Below are positions 1-7,128 of a stretch of 36,883 bases of DNA, piece by piece. Each line of letters begins with the position of its first letter. Position 1 is the first letter of the stretch. This stretch comes from Desulfobulbus sp. (lineage in GTDB: Bacteria; Desulfobacterota; Desulfobulbia; Desulfobulbales; Desulfobulbaceae). The position numbers were made by a program, and so were the translations under genes. The notes under the pieces were generated by a model. That model was not told where the DNA came from and ran no database searches. It saw nothing but the letters and a program-made list of their open reading frames with translations. Location of the stretch: the NCBI GenBank assembly GCA_011051875.1, contig DRKI01000186.1, positions 1 to 36,883 on the forward strand, in the 5' to 3' direction.

Positions 1-620
1 CCCACCTCGGCGGCCAGGGCCAGGGCCAGCCAGCGCCTGCGGCCGTGGGCACTGAAGCCGCAGAGACCCAGGAGGACGAGGGGAACGCCGAAGGAGGACA
101 GGTTCTGGAAGTGGATGGAGGTGGTGAGCCGGGGGATGGAAAAGACCATGCTGTAGCAGAACAGGAGGATGAGCCAGTCGGGTCCGGCGTGTTTCCGGCC
201 GGTGGCCGACCACTCGCCGAACTTCCAGAGCAGCAGGAGCAGGGTGGCATATGCCGCAGCCGACAGCAGGAGCACCGTGAGGTTGAACGAGGTAAAGAGC
301 GCTGTTCCCGCGGCCCGGAACGCTGCAAAGGGCAGGGTGGGGAGGATCAGGATGTCGGACCAGAACAGGGTCTGCCCGTTTTCGGGCCAGAAGATGCGTC
401 CGTCCATCCAGGAGGCGAGACCCTGCCGGCCGTAGATCGTGTTGTGGAGCAGGACCCAGAGGTTGAAGAAGCCGTCGCCGTCGTCGCCGAACAGCAGGGT
501 GGGATCGAGGATGCTGCCAAGATGCAGGTGCTGCCAGGCCCCGGCCAGGTAGAGCAGGACCGCGGCCGCCAGCCACAACAGCAGCTGCCGCCGCTGCTGG
601 ATCGTGCTTTGTCCTCGCAT
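1..620 (-). CDS. Polytopic membrane protein, GT-C glycosyltransferase-like (partial, 5' part)
   Basis: The minus strand is open from an ATG at 620 to the window edge, giving 206 residues of a protein whose C-terminal part lies outside. It begins three bases after the gspF stop, so the two are probably cotranscribed. A hydrophobic helix lies at about residues 13-30. It is followed by an extracytoplasmic stretch with an acidic DPTLLFGDDGDGFFNLW motif (residues 39-55), and more hydrophobic helices follow at roughly 88-130 and 150-200. An acidic motif in the first loop after TM1 is typical of GT-C fold, lipid-linked-sugar glycosyltransferases and of related uncharacterised membrane proteins. The exact family and substrate cannot be named from this fragment. 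The reading is supported by uninterrupted frame, hydrophobic pattern and operon position; the function is inference. Confidence 0.72.
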   Translation of the reverse strand, partial: MRGQSTIQQRRQLLLWLAAAVLLYLAGAWQHLHLGSILDPTLLFGDDGDGFFNLWVLLHNTIYGRQGLASWMDGRIFWPENGQTLFWSDILILPTLPFAAFRAAGTALFTSFNLTVLLLSAAAYATLLLLLWKFGEWSATGRKHAGPDWLILLFCYSMVFSIPRLTTSIHFQNLSSFGVPLVLLGLCGFSAHGRRRWLALALAAEV

Positions 621-623
621 CGG

Positions 624-1850
624 TTACCGGATGAGCTGGTTCATCTCGAAGATGGGCAGCAGAATGGATATCACGATGACAGCCACCGCCACGCCCATGG
701 TGATGATCATGACCGGTTCGATCAGCGAGGTCAGGGCGACGATCCGGGCCTCGACCTCTTTTTCGTAGCTGTCTGCGGCCCTGCTCAGCATCTTTTCCAG
801 GGCCCCGCTCTGCTCGCCTACCCCGATCATCTGGACCAGCATGGGCGGAAACCACCTGTTGCCCCGCAGGGTGCGGGAGAGGCTCCTGCCCTTTTCCAGC
901 TCCTCGCAGGCCTGCTCCAGGACCTCGGCGAGCAGGACGTTGTTGAGGATGTTCTTGACGATCTGCAGGGCCGTGATCAGGGGGACACCGGACTGGAGCA
1001 GGCTGGCCAGGGTCCGGCCGAAACGGGCCGAGGCGAGCTTGATGTTCAGGTCACGCAGGCCGGGCAGGGTGAGCTTCATCCGGTCCCAGAGACGTCGCCC
1101 GGCCGGCCGGTGGAGGTAGAAGCGGAACAGGAGGAAGACACCGGCCAGGAACAGGACGAGCAGCCACCAGTAGTTCTGGAGAAAGGTGCTGAGGCCGATC
1201 ACCAGGGTGGTGATCAGGGGCAGGGCCTGCTGGCTGTTGGCAAAGACCTTGGTGATGCTCGGTACGATGTAGGTGATCAGCATGAACAGGACCCCGGTGC
1301 CGATGACCGCCATGAAGATGGGGTAGATCATGGCGGCTGTGATCCGGGACTTCAGGGCCTGCTGGTTTTCGCCGAATTCGGCCAGCCGCTCGAGTACCAC
1401 GTCCAGCGACCCCGAGGCCTCGCCGGCCCGGACCATGTTGATGTAGATGCGCGAGAAGAGCCGCGGATGCTCGGACAGGGCCGCGGTCAGGGTGTTGCCC
1501 TCGTTGACCGAATCCTTGATCTGGGCGATGATGGTCTTGAGCGTTCTGTTGCCGGTCTGTTCCATGAGACCGTTCAGGGCCTGCACCAGGGGAATGCCGG
1601 CCTCCAGCAGGGTGGCGAGCTGCCGGGTGATGAGGTGGATCTCCTGCTGCCGGACGCGCGGGCCGAGGCGGGCCGACAGCAGTGCGCCTTTTTTCCTGTC
1701 CCGCGTCCGGGGCAGGGTCTCGCTGATGTCCACCGGGTAGCCACCGCCCTGGCGGATCTTCTGCCGGGCCGAGGCCAGGGAGTCGGCCTCGATGATGCCT
1801 CTGCGTTTTTTGCCGCCCGGGTCAAGGGCGGTGTATTCATAGACGGGCAT
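624..1850 (-). CDS. gspF: Type II secretion system inner-membrane protein GspF (PilC/GspF family)
   Basis: The 408-residue product opens with MPVYEYTALDPGGKK, the classic GspF/PilC N-terminus, and is the usual family length. It carries two copies of the T2SSF domain, about residues 70-195 and 275-400. Hydrophobic segments lie at roughly 170-195, 220-245 and 375-400, as expected for the three-TM inner-membrane platform protein that contacts the GspE ATPase. GspF is essential for pseudopilus assembly in type II secretion; PilC homologues do the same in type IV pili. No other gsp or pil gene is visible, so the rest of the system must lie beyond the left edge or elsewhere. The sequence looks more like GspF than PilC because of the VYEYTALD start and the LIRQGG-like segment near residue 33, but a pilus role cannot be excluded. 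Confidence 0.93.
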   Translation of the reverse strand: MPVYEYTALDPGGKKRRGIIEADSLASARQKIRQGGGYPVDISETLPRTRDRKKGALLSARLGPRVRQQEIHLITRQLATLLEAGIPLVQALNGLMEQTGNRTLKTIIAQIKDSVNEGNTLTAALSEHPRLFSRIYINMVRAGEASGSLDVVLERLAEFGENQQALKSRITAAMIYPIFMAVIGTGVLFMLITYIVPSITKVFANSQQALPLITTLVIGLSTFLQNYWWLLVLFLAGVFLLFRFYLHRPAGRRLWDRMKLTLPGLRDLNIKLASARFGRTLASLLQSGVPLITALQIVKNILNNVLLAEVLEQACEELEKGRSLSRTLRGNRWFPPMLVQMIGVGEQSGALEKMLSRAADSYEKEVEARIVALTSLIEPVMIITMGVAVAVIVISILLPIFEMNQLIR

Positions 1851-2012
1851 GGGCTACAATGGGTGTGGGGACAATGGGAGCTATCTTTCGGTCAGCAGGA
1901 AGGATGATTCCCTGCGCCGCTGAACCTGCGCAGAAGCGGGGTGCCTGTGACGGCTTACGCGCAGACGGTATGCAGCTGTTCCCTGTCCCTGGTTGCAGGA
2001 TGTCAACCGGGA

Positions 2013-2040
2013 ACTATACTGCCATACCGGGTGTTTTGAA
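2013..2040 (-). promoter_or_regulatory. Candidate sigma-70 promoter for gspF
   Basis: Read on the minus strand, TTCAAA (2040-2035) and TATAGT (2018-2013) are separated by 16 bp. They lie about 165 bp upstream of gspF. The -35 match is weak. This is the best candidate in the 342-bp gap 1851-2192, which otherwise holds the promoter and leader of the selenoprotein gene and no further gene that I can support. Confidence 0.3.
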
Positions 2041-2062
2041 AAGAAAAACTTGGCGCAATCCA

Positions 2063-2090
2063 TTGCGTCGCTGACCGGATGTGCTATTAT
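2063..2090 (+). promoter_or_regulatory. Candidate sigma-70 promoter for the SelW-like gene
   Basis: TTGCGT (2063-2068) and TATTAT (2085-2090) are spaced by 16 bp, which predicts a transcript start near 2097 and a leader of about 95 nt. The leader contains a perfect hairpin with an 8-bp stem, CCGTGCCG (2111-2118) with CGGCACGG (2123-2130), closed by the 4-nt loop CGGT. Confidence 0.45.
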
Positions 2091-2192
2091 TGGGGTGTCG
2101 GCAAGGCGCGCCGTGCCGCGGTCGGCACGGTGTGGCCGGTGAGTGTAACGCGCAATTCGGCCGGAAGGAAAATGAAGAGGGAGGATGCCCCG

Positions 2193-2417
2193 GTGAAGAT
2201 CACCATCGAATACTGCACCAGCTGAAACTACAAGCCACGAGCCTCCAGGCTGGAGGAAGAGTTGCGACAGGCCCTGGGTGGCGATGCCGAGGTCGAACTG
2301 ATTCCCGGATCGGGCGGGGTCTACGAGATCACCGTGGACGGCAGGACTATCTTTTCCAAGAAACAGTTGAACCGGTTCCCGGAAGAAGGAGAGATCCTCC
2401 GCCTGATCAGGGGGTGA
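2193..2417 (+). CDS. SelW-like (Rdx family) selenoprotein with in-frame TGA = selenocysteine
   Basis: Reading from GTG 2193 gives MKITIEYCTSU followed by NYKPRASRLEEEL, where U is TGA at 2223-2225. The frame then continues for 63 further codons to a normal TGA at 2415-2417. CxxU followed by NY-P near the N-terminus is the redox motif of the SelW/SelT/SelH (Rdx) thioredoxin-like family, and 74 residues is a typical length for the bacterial members. GAGGGAGG at 2177-2184 sits 8 bp before the GTG and decides this start over the ATG at 2172. Sixteen bases after the UGA there is a small hairpin, CCTCC (2242-2246), loop AGGCT, GGAGG (2252-2256), whose position and G-rich loop suit a bacterial SECIS. 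The protein is expected to be a cytosolic thiol/selenol redox protein. It is convergent with the DtxR-type gene. No selA/B/C/D gene is seen in the window. If the UGA were a true stop only a 10-residue peptide would result, which would not explain the conserved downstream frame. Confidence 0.88.
2223..2256 (+). promoter_or_regulatory. Sec codon and candidate bacterial SECIS hairpin
   Basis: The in-frame TGA at 2223-2225 is followed after 16 nt by a 5-bp GC-rich stem (2242-2246 with 2252-2256) capped by AGGCT. Bacterial SECIS elements place a short apical stem with an exposed G in the loop about 16-37 nt after the UGA. The E. coli fdhF element has an AGGUCU loop, which this resembles. The stem is short and folding was judged by eye. 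Confidence 0.6.
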
Positions 2418-2472
2418 GCGGTCCTGCCGTGCCGGCGGCCGGAACTGTCCGGGCGGCGTGCTCCAGGCCCGT

Positions 2473-2979
2473 TCAGCCGTTACTGTCACGGCCGTCCATG
2501 CAGCGGGAGACGCACTGGCGGCAGTTTCCCGCTGTCCCGCCCTTTTTGCAGAAATCCGAAAAGCCCCTGATTAGCTCGTCGCCGCCCCGCGGACAGATCT
2601 CCAGGAATTTTATGAAGTGCACCATTCTGGCGATGATTTCCGGCGGGGCCGTGTGCTCGATCCGGCAGGCCCCCTCTTCGGCAAGGGGCTCGTCAATGGC
2701 CAGGACCTCGATGAAGAATCTCTTCAGCGCCCTGTGCCGCCGCACCACGTCTTCGGCAACGACCCGTCCCCTGTCGGTCATGGTGATGACCTCGTAGGGC
2801 GCGTAGTTGATCAGGCCCTTCCTGGACAGGGAGCGCAGGGCCTCGGTGACCGATGCGCCGCTGACACCGAGGCGCGCCGAGATGTCCTTGCCCCGGGCGA
2901 CCTGTTTTTCGTCAATGATATGATAGATGGCCTCGATATAGTCTTCAAGGCTGGCGCTGAGTTGTTGCTTTTCTTCCAT
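2473..2979 (-). CDS. DtxR/MntR-family metal-dependent repressor with Cys-rich C-terminus
   Basis: The chosen start, ATG 2979, has AGGAGG just upstream (2984-2989) and begins MEEKQQLSASLEDYIEAIYH, giving 168 residues. The N-terminal winged helix (about 8-70; LEDYIEAIY, then VSGASVTEALRSL as recognition helix) and the dimerisation domain (about 71-140) are those of DtxR/MntR/IdeR regulators. The signature C105-x2-E108-H109, with H82 upstream, corresponds to the metal ligands of DtxR-type iron sensors; MntR has Glu in place of that Cys. There is no SH3/FeoA-like third domain. Instead the tail holds C129, C144, C153, C156 and C160, which could bind an extra metal or cluster. The gene is divergent from recN and convergent with the selenoprotein gene. 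Iron rather than manganese sensing is an inference from the Cys ligand. Confidence 0.88.
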   Translation of the reverse strand: MEEKQQLSASLEDYIEAIYHIIDEKQVARGKDISARLGVSGASVTEALRSLSRKGLINYAPYEVITMTDRGRVVAEDVVRRHRALKRFFIEVLAIDEPLAEEGACRIEHTAPPEIIARMVHFIKFLEICPRGGDELIRGFSDFCKKGGTAGNCRQCVSRCMDGRDSNG

Positions 2980-3018
2980 CCATCCTCCTGGCATCTCTAA
3001 TTTGCAAGAATAATCAAC

Positions 3019-3047
3019 ATGATACATTTATGTGCCCTTGGCGTCAA
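3019..3047 (-). promoter_or_regulatory. Sigma-70 promoter of the DtxR-type regulator gene
   Basis: On the minus strand TTGACG (3047-3042), a 17-bp spacer and TATCAT (3024-3019) make a near-consensus promoter with a start near 3012. This gives a leader of about 33 nt before ATG 2979. It lies in an AT-rich patch (2998-3032) that stands out from the GC-rich surroundings and would be a natural place for autoregulation, although I see no clean DtxR-type dyad. Confidence 0.6.
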
Positions 3048-3121
3048 GGAGAATGTGGTACCTGCCGGGCAGGGAACAGGACCCGGGGTAACCATGCCGG
3101 CCCGGGCAACGGGGGAGCGAC

Positions 3122-4810
3122 ATGCTGCAGGTACTTCGGGTCAGTGATCTTGCCCTGATCGATGCGCTGGAGGTCGATCTGAGCGATCTGGGGCCCGGCC
3201 TGGTGGTCTTTACCGGTGAGACCGGGGCCGGCAAGTCGATCATTCTCCAGGCCCTGCATCTGCTCACCGGCGGCCGGGGTTCCTCGGCCTGGATCCGTGG
3301 TGATTGCGACCAGGCCGAGATCGAGGCCCTGTTCACCCTGGGCGGCGGGCAGGAGGAGGCCCGGGCCATCCTGCGCGACCAGGGGCTGGAGGAGGGGGCG
3401 GTCTGTATCCTCAGGCGTGTCCTGTCGCGCAGGGGCCGCAGCCGGATCTATGTCAACGACCGGCTCGTCACGGCCCGCCTTGCCGCCGGCCTGACCGAGA
3501 ACCTGGTCAGTATCGCCAGCCAGCACGACCACCAGCAACTGCTCCATGTCCGCCGCCATCTCGATATCCTGGATACCTTTGGTGAACTCTGGGAGCTGCG
3601 CAACGAGTTCGGCAGCCTGTTCAGGCGCTGGCAGCGTCTTTCCTCCGCCCTGCGCGAGCTGCAGGAGAAAGAGGCGGACAAGGAGCAGCGGCGGGATTTT
3701 CTCCGGTACCAGTTGCTGGAGATCCGCGAGGCCGATATCCGGGCGGGCGAGGACGAGGAACTTCTCCGGGAGCGCGAGCTGCTCAAGGCCTCCACGACCC
3801 TGGTGGAGTTGGCGCGGACCAGTCACCGGCTCCTGCAGGGCCAGGTGGTGGACCATCTGGCCGAGATCCGCAAGAACATGGAACAGGCCGCGGCCCTGGA
3901 TCCAGGTGTCCGTGAGCTGGCCGAACGGGTCAGTTCGAGCTGCTTCGAGATCGAGGACCTGGAGATCGGCCTGCGCAGCTACCTGGAGTCCATTCCCATG
4001 GACCCGGCCCGTCTCGAAGAGGTCTCGTCCCGCCTGGCCCAGCTCAAGCAGTTACAGCGCAAGTACGGTCCCACCCTGGAGGAGGTGCTTGCCTTTGCCG
4101 AGCGCATCGACGGGGAACTCGCTTCCCTGGACAGCCTGGACGAGGAGATCTCCCGCCTGGAGCTGGAGCTGGAGGAGGTCTCCACAGAGGCCCTGCTCAA
4201 GGCCATGGACCTGAGCACCAGGCGCAGGGAGGTGGCCGCCAGGCTGGCAGAGGCCATGGAGGGGGAGCTTGCCTCCCTGGGCTTTACCGGCGCCGTTTTC
4301 GAGGTGGCGATCGGCGAACCCGAGGGCATGGGCCTGGACGGGGTCCATGCCTCGGGCCGGGACCGGGTGGAATTTCTTTTTTCCGCCAATCCCGGTGAGC
4401 CGGTCCGGCCGCTGGCCAAGGTGGTCTCGGGCGGGGAGCTGTCACGGCTGATGCTGGCCATGAAATGTCTGCTCGCCCGCCGGGACCGGGTGGACACGGT
4501 GATCTTCGACGAGGTGGATGCCGGTATCGGCGGCCAGGCCGCCGAGTCGGTGGCTGCCAAGATCCGTGAGCTGGCCGGGCATCACCAGGTCCTCTGCATC
4601 ACCCACCTGCCGCAGATCGCCGCCCATGCCGATGTCCATTTCCTGGTCAGGAAACAGGTGGAACAGGGGCGGACGCGGACCACGATCCGGCGGCTGGACC
4701 CCGGGGAGCGGGTCAGGGAGCTGGCCCGGATGCTGGCCGGGGACAGGCCCACGGAACAGACTCTGTCCTATGCCGGTGAACTGCTGGAAAAGAAAGGAGC
4801 ACGCAAATAG
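3122..4810 (+). CDS. recN: DNA repair protein RecN (SMC-like ATPase)
   Basis: The 562-residue product starts MLQVLRVSDLALIDALEVDL, has the Walker A motif TGETGAGKS at 31-39, a long central charged coiled-coil region (about 150-370), the ABC signature VSGGELSRLMLAMK near 435-448 and the Walker B VIFDEVDAGIGG near 460-471. This arrangement and length are those of RecN, a cohesin-like ATPase that gathers broken DNA ends during double-strand-break repair. The start has a GGGGGAG Shine-Dalgarno at 3111-3117. The gene is divergent from the DtxR-type regulator. Its stop is one base before the next ATG, so the two form a transcription unit. Confidence 0.97.
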   Translation: MLQVLRVSDLALIDALEVDLSDLGPGLVVFTGETGAGKSIILQALHLLTGGRGSSAWIRGDCDQAEIEALFTLGGGQEEARAILRDQGLEEGAVCILRRVLSRRGRSRIYVNDRLVTARLAAGLTENLVSIASQHDHQQLLHVRRHLDILDTFGELWELRNEFGSLFRRWQRLSSALRELQEKEADKEQRRDFLRYQLLEIREADIRAGEDEELLRERELLKASTTLVELARTSHRLLQGQVVDHLAEIRKNMEQAAALDPGVRELAERVSSSCFEIEDLEIGLRSYLESIPMDPARLEEVSSRLAQLKQLQRKYGPTLEEVLAFAERIDGELASLDSLDEEISRLELELEEVSTEALLKAMDLSTRRREVAARLAEAMEGELASLGFTGAVFEVAIGEPEGMGLDGVHASGRDRVEFLFSANPGEPVRPLAKVVSGGELSRLMLAMKCLLARRDRVDTVIFDEVDAGIGGQAAESVAAKIRELAGHHQVLCITHLPQIAAHADVHFLVRKQVEQGRTRTTIRRLDPGERVRELARMLAGDRPTEQTLSYAGELLEKKGARK

Positions 4811-4811
4811 C

Positions 4812-5855
4812 ATGACAACGGCACTCGGCCTCTACTCCGGTGGCCTGGACTCGCTGCTCGCCTGCCGGCTGGTGGCGGCCCAGGGGATCACCGTCAGGGC
4901 GCTCAAGTTCATCACGCCCTTTTTCGATCACGACCTGCTCCGCCGCGAAGTGCAGTACCGGCGCGAGGTGCGGGAAAAGTACTCCATCGACGTCCACGTG
5001 GTGGATCTCAGCCGGGGCTATATCGATCTGCTCCGCAGCCCGGCGCACGGGTTCGGCAAGAACTTCAACCCCTGCATCGACTGCAAGATCATGATGCTCA
5101 CCCGGGCCAGGGAGCTGATGGCCGACTTCGGGGCCTCTTTTCTCATCACCGGTGAGGTCCTGGGGCAGCGGCCCATGTCCCAGCGCCGTGACACCATGCG
5201 GGTCATCGAGCGGGATTCCGGCTGCAGCGACATCCTGCTCCGCCCGCTGTGCGCCAAGCTCATGGAGCCCACGCTGCCGGAACGGCAGGGCCTGGTGGAC
5301 CGGGAGCGGCTCCTGGCCTTTTCCGGCCGCGGTCGCAGGCAGCAGATGGATCTCGCGGCCTTGTTCGGGATCACCGACTACCCGTCGCCCGCCGGCGGTT
5401 GCGTGCTCACCGACGTCAACCTGGCCGCCCGCATCGAGCGGTTCTACAACGGTCTCTTCTCCATCGGCAGTCGGGACCTGCGGGTGGGTGACATCAGGCT
5501 GCTCCTGGTCGGCCGCCAGTTCCGGCTGCCCGGTGGCCGCTGGCTGGTGCTCGGCCGCAACGAGAAGGAAAACAGGCGTCTCGAGACCCTGCGCGAACCG
5601 GAGGACTGGCTGCTGCGCATGGAGAAGCGCCCCGGTCCCACCGGGATCCTGCGCCGGGCCGGCCAGACCGTGGCCGGGGCAGGGGACCGGGAGGAGATCA
5701 TCCGCCTGGCCGCCGGCCTGGTGGTCCGCTACGGCCGCAAGGTGGACGGTGCAAGACCGCCGGCCCCGGTCATCCTGGACCGGAGCGGCAACAGGGAGGT
5801 CTTGGAGGAGGTTGTCGCCCTTGATGATGGGAGCTTCCGGGAGTGGATCGTCTGA
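4812..5855 (+). CDS. PP-loop (MnmA/ThiI-like) tRNA thiolation-type protein with NFACT-R domain
   Basis: ATG 4812 follows the recN stop by one base; AAGGAG lies 13 bp upstream. The 347-residue protein has the PP-loop pyrophosphatase motif YSGGLDSLLA at residues 8-17, which activates a substrate as an adenylate. A C88-x2-C91 pair (NPCIDC) follows, then a conserved ITGEVLGQRPMSQ segment (112-124) and C197 in PAGGCVLT. This layout matches the MnmA/ThiI-related sulfur-transfer enzymes that thiolate tRNA uridines. From about 225 to 310 the sequence VGDIRLLLVGRQFRLP...VLGRNEKEN matches an NFACT-R (DUF814) RNA-binding domain, supporting a tRNA substrate. It is often annotated simply as a tRNA methyltransferase/thiolase-like protein. 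The exact tRNA position modified is not known to me, and it is probably not the canonical MnmA. Confidence 0.82.
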   Translation: MTTALGLYSGGLDSLLACRLVAAQGITVRALKFITPFFDHDLLRREVQYRREVREKYSIDVHVVDLSRGYIDLLRSPAHGFGKNFNPCIDCKIMMLTRARELMADFGASFLITGEVLGQRPMSQRRDTMRVIERDSGCSDILLRPLCAKLMEPTLPERQGLVDRERLLAFSGRGRRQQMDLAALFGITDYPSPAGGCVLTDVNLAARIERFYNGLFSIGSRDLRVGDIRLLLVGRQFRLPGGRWLVLGRNEKENRRLETLREPEDWLLRMEKRPGPTGILRRAGQTVAGAGDREEIIRLAAGLVVRYGRKVDGARPPAPVILDRSGNREVLEEVVALDDGSFREWIV

Positions 5856-5868
5856 AGCCGGGGCTGGT

Positions 5869-7128
5869 TCAGGTCGCGGCGCCGTCCTCCAGGCGCTGCA
5901 GGTCGGCGCCGCCGGGCTTCTGGAAGACGCGCAGGTGGAACCAGGGCAGGGCGGCCAGCAGGTGGTCGAAGATGTCGGCCTGAATGGCCTCGTAATTGGC
6001 CCAGACCTGGTCGCCGGAAAAGACATAGACCTGGATGGGCAACCCCTCCGGGCCCGGCTCCAGGTGCCGGACGAGGAAAGTCATGTCCTTGCGGATCTTG
6101 GGGTGCTGTCTCAGGTAGGCGGCGATATAGGCCCGGAAGATGCCGATATTGGTCTGGCGGCGGCCGTTGATCATCACGCTGGTGTCCACACCGTGCGCCC
6201 GGTTGTACTCCTCGATCTCCCGCTGTTTTGCCCGCACGTAATCCCTGATCAGTTCGATCCCGGCAAACCCTTCCAGTTCATCGTCGGTGATGAAGCGGAT
6301 GGAGTTCATGTCCAGGTGCAGGGAGCGCTTGATGCGTCTGCCACCGGATTCCGCCATGCCGCGCCAGTTCTTGAAGGACTTGGCGATCAGCTGGTAGGTG
6401 GGGATGGTGGTAATGGTCTTGTCCCAGTTCTGCACCCGCACCGAGTGGATGGAGATGTCCAGCACCTCGCCGTCGGCGCCGTGGGATTCCATCTCGATCC
6501 AGTCGCCCACCCGCAGCATGTCGGTGCCGGTGAGCTGGATCGAGGCGACAAAGCCCAGGATCGAGTCGCGGAAGACCAGCATGGTGACCGCGGTGAGCCC
6601 TCCCATGACCGAGAGCAGGCCCCAGGGCGAGCGGTCGGTGAGGATGGCGAGCAGGAAGATGCCGCCCAGGACAAAGGTGAGGATCCGGGCCGCGTCCACG
6701 TAGCCGCTGATGGTTGTGCCCCGGTCGCGGCGCAGCAGCCGGTGGATGTCATTGATCGCGCCCAGCAGGGCCAGGGTGGCGCCCATGCTGACAACGACAA
6801 AGCCGCACATGATGAGCCGGCCCAGGATATCGGCGGCCGGATGGCCGGGCGGCAGCAGCAGGTCGCGGGCCAGGTAGAGGATGGTTACCGGCACGAACCA
6901 GGAGAGCCGGTGGAAGAATCGGTTGGAGAGCAGCAGGTCGTCCCAGTGCAGCTCGTTTTCACGGATCACGTGGCTGACCAGCCGGATCAGGACGCGGCGC
7001 ACGATCCAGGTCGCGATGAGGGCCACCAGCAGGACCAGGCAGGTGATGATGATGTAGGCCAGGGGCAGGGCAAGCTGCCTGGAAAAACCCAGGCCATGCA
7101 GGAGGCTGATGAGCCGGAAGTCAAGCAT
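5869..7128 (-). CDS. MscM/YbdG-type mechanosensitive channel (MscS superfamily)
   Basis: The product aligns along its whole length with E. coli YbdG as I remember it. It has N-terminal transmembrane helices (about residues 20-45, 65-85, 100-125, 145-165, 175-200). The pore-lining and beta-domain segment then holds AVTMLVFRDSILGFVASIQL, GDWIEMESHGADGEV and NWDKTITTIPTYQL, followed by SFKNWRGMAESGGRRIKRS. The C-terminal TNIGIFRAYIAAYLRQHP and IRKDMTFLVRHLEPG segments are also YbdG-specific. Such channels open under membrane tension on osmotic downshock. ATG 7128 overlaps the upstream gene by 8 bp (the ATG starts inside its end, stop at 7123-7121), so translation is probably coupled; an in-frame ATG at 7155 would add nine residues. 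The gene is convergent with the PP-loop gene, with a gap of 13 bp. Confidence 0.92.
   Translation of the reverse strand: MLDFRLISLLHGLGFSRQLALPLAYIIITCLVLLVALIATWIVRRVLIRLVSHVIRENELHWDDLLLSNRFFHRLSWFVPVTILYLARDLLLPPGHPAADILGRLIMCGFVVVSMGATLALLGAINDIHRLLRRDRGTTISGYVDAARILTFVLGGIFLLAILTDRSPWGLLSVMGGLTAVTMLVFRDSILGFVASIQLTGTDMLRVGDWIEMESHGADGEVLDISIHSVRVQNWDKTITTIPTYQLIAKSFKNWRGMAESGGRRIKRSLHLDMNSIRFITDDELEGFAGIELIRDYVRAKQREIEEYNRAHGVDTSVMINGRRQTNIGIFRAYIAAYLRQHPKIRKDMTFLVRHLEPGPEGLPIQVYVFSGDQVWANYEAIQADIFDHLLAALPWFHLRVFQKPGGADLQRLEDGAAT

Noticed and set aside
45-1907. Long open frame on the plus strand opposite gspF
   Set aside because: It is rich in Q, G, E, D and P with no domain, and lies antisense to gspF and the membrane protein gene, which have clear family features. 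It is a GC-driven shadow.
1881-2489. 202-codon minus-strand frame that covers the selenoprotein gene
   Set aside because: It has no recognisable domain and runs against the SelW-like frame, which has a motif, ribosome site and promoter.
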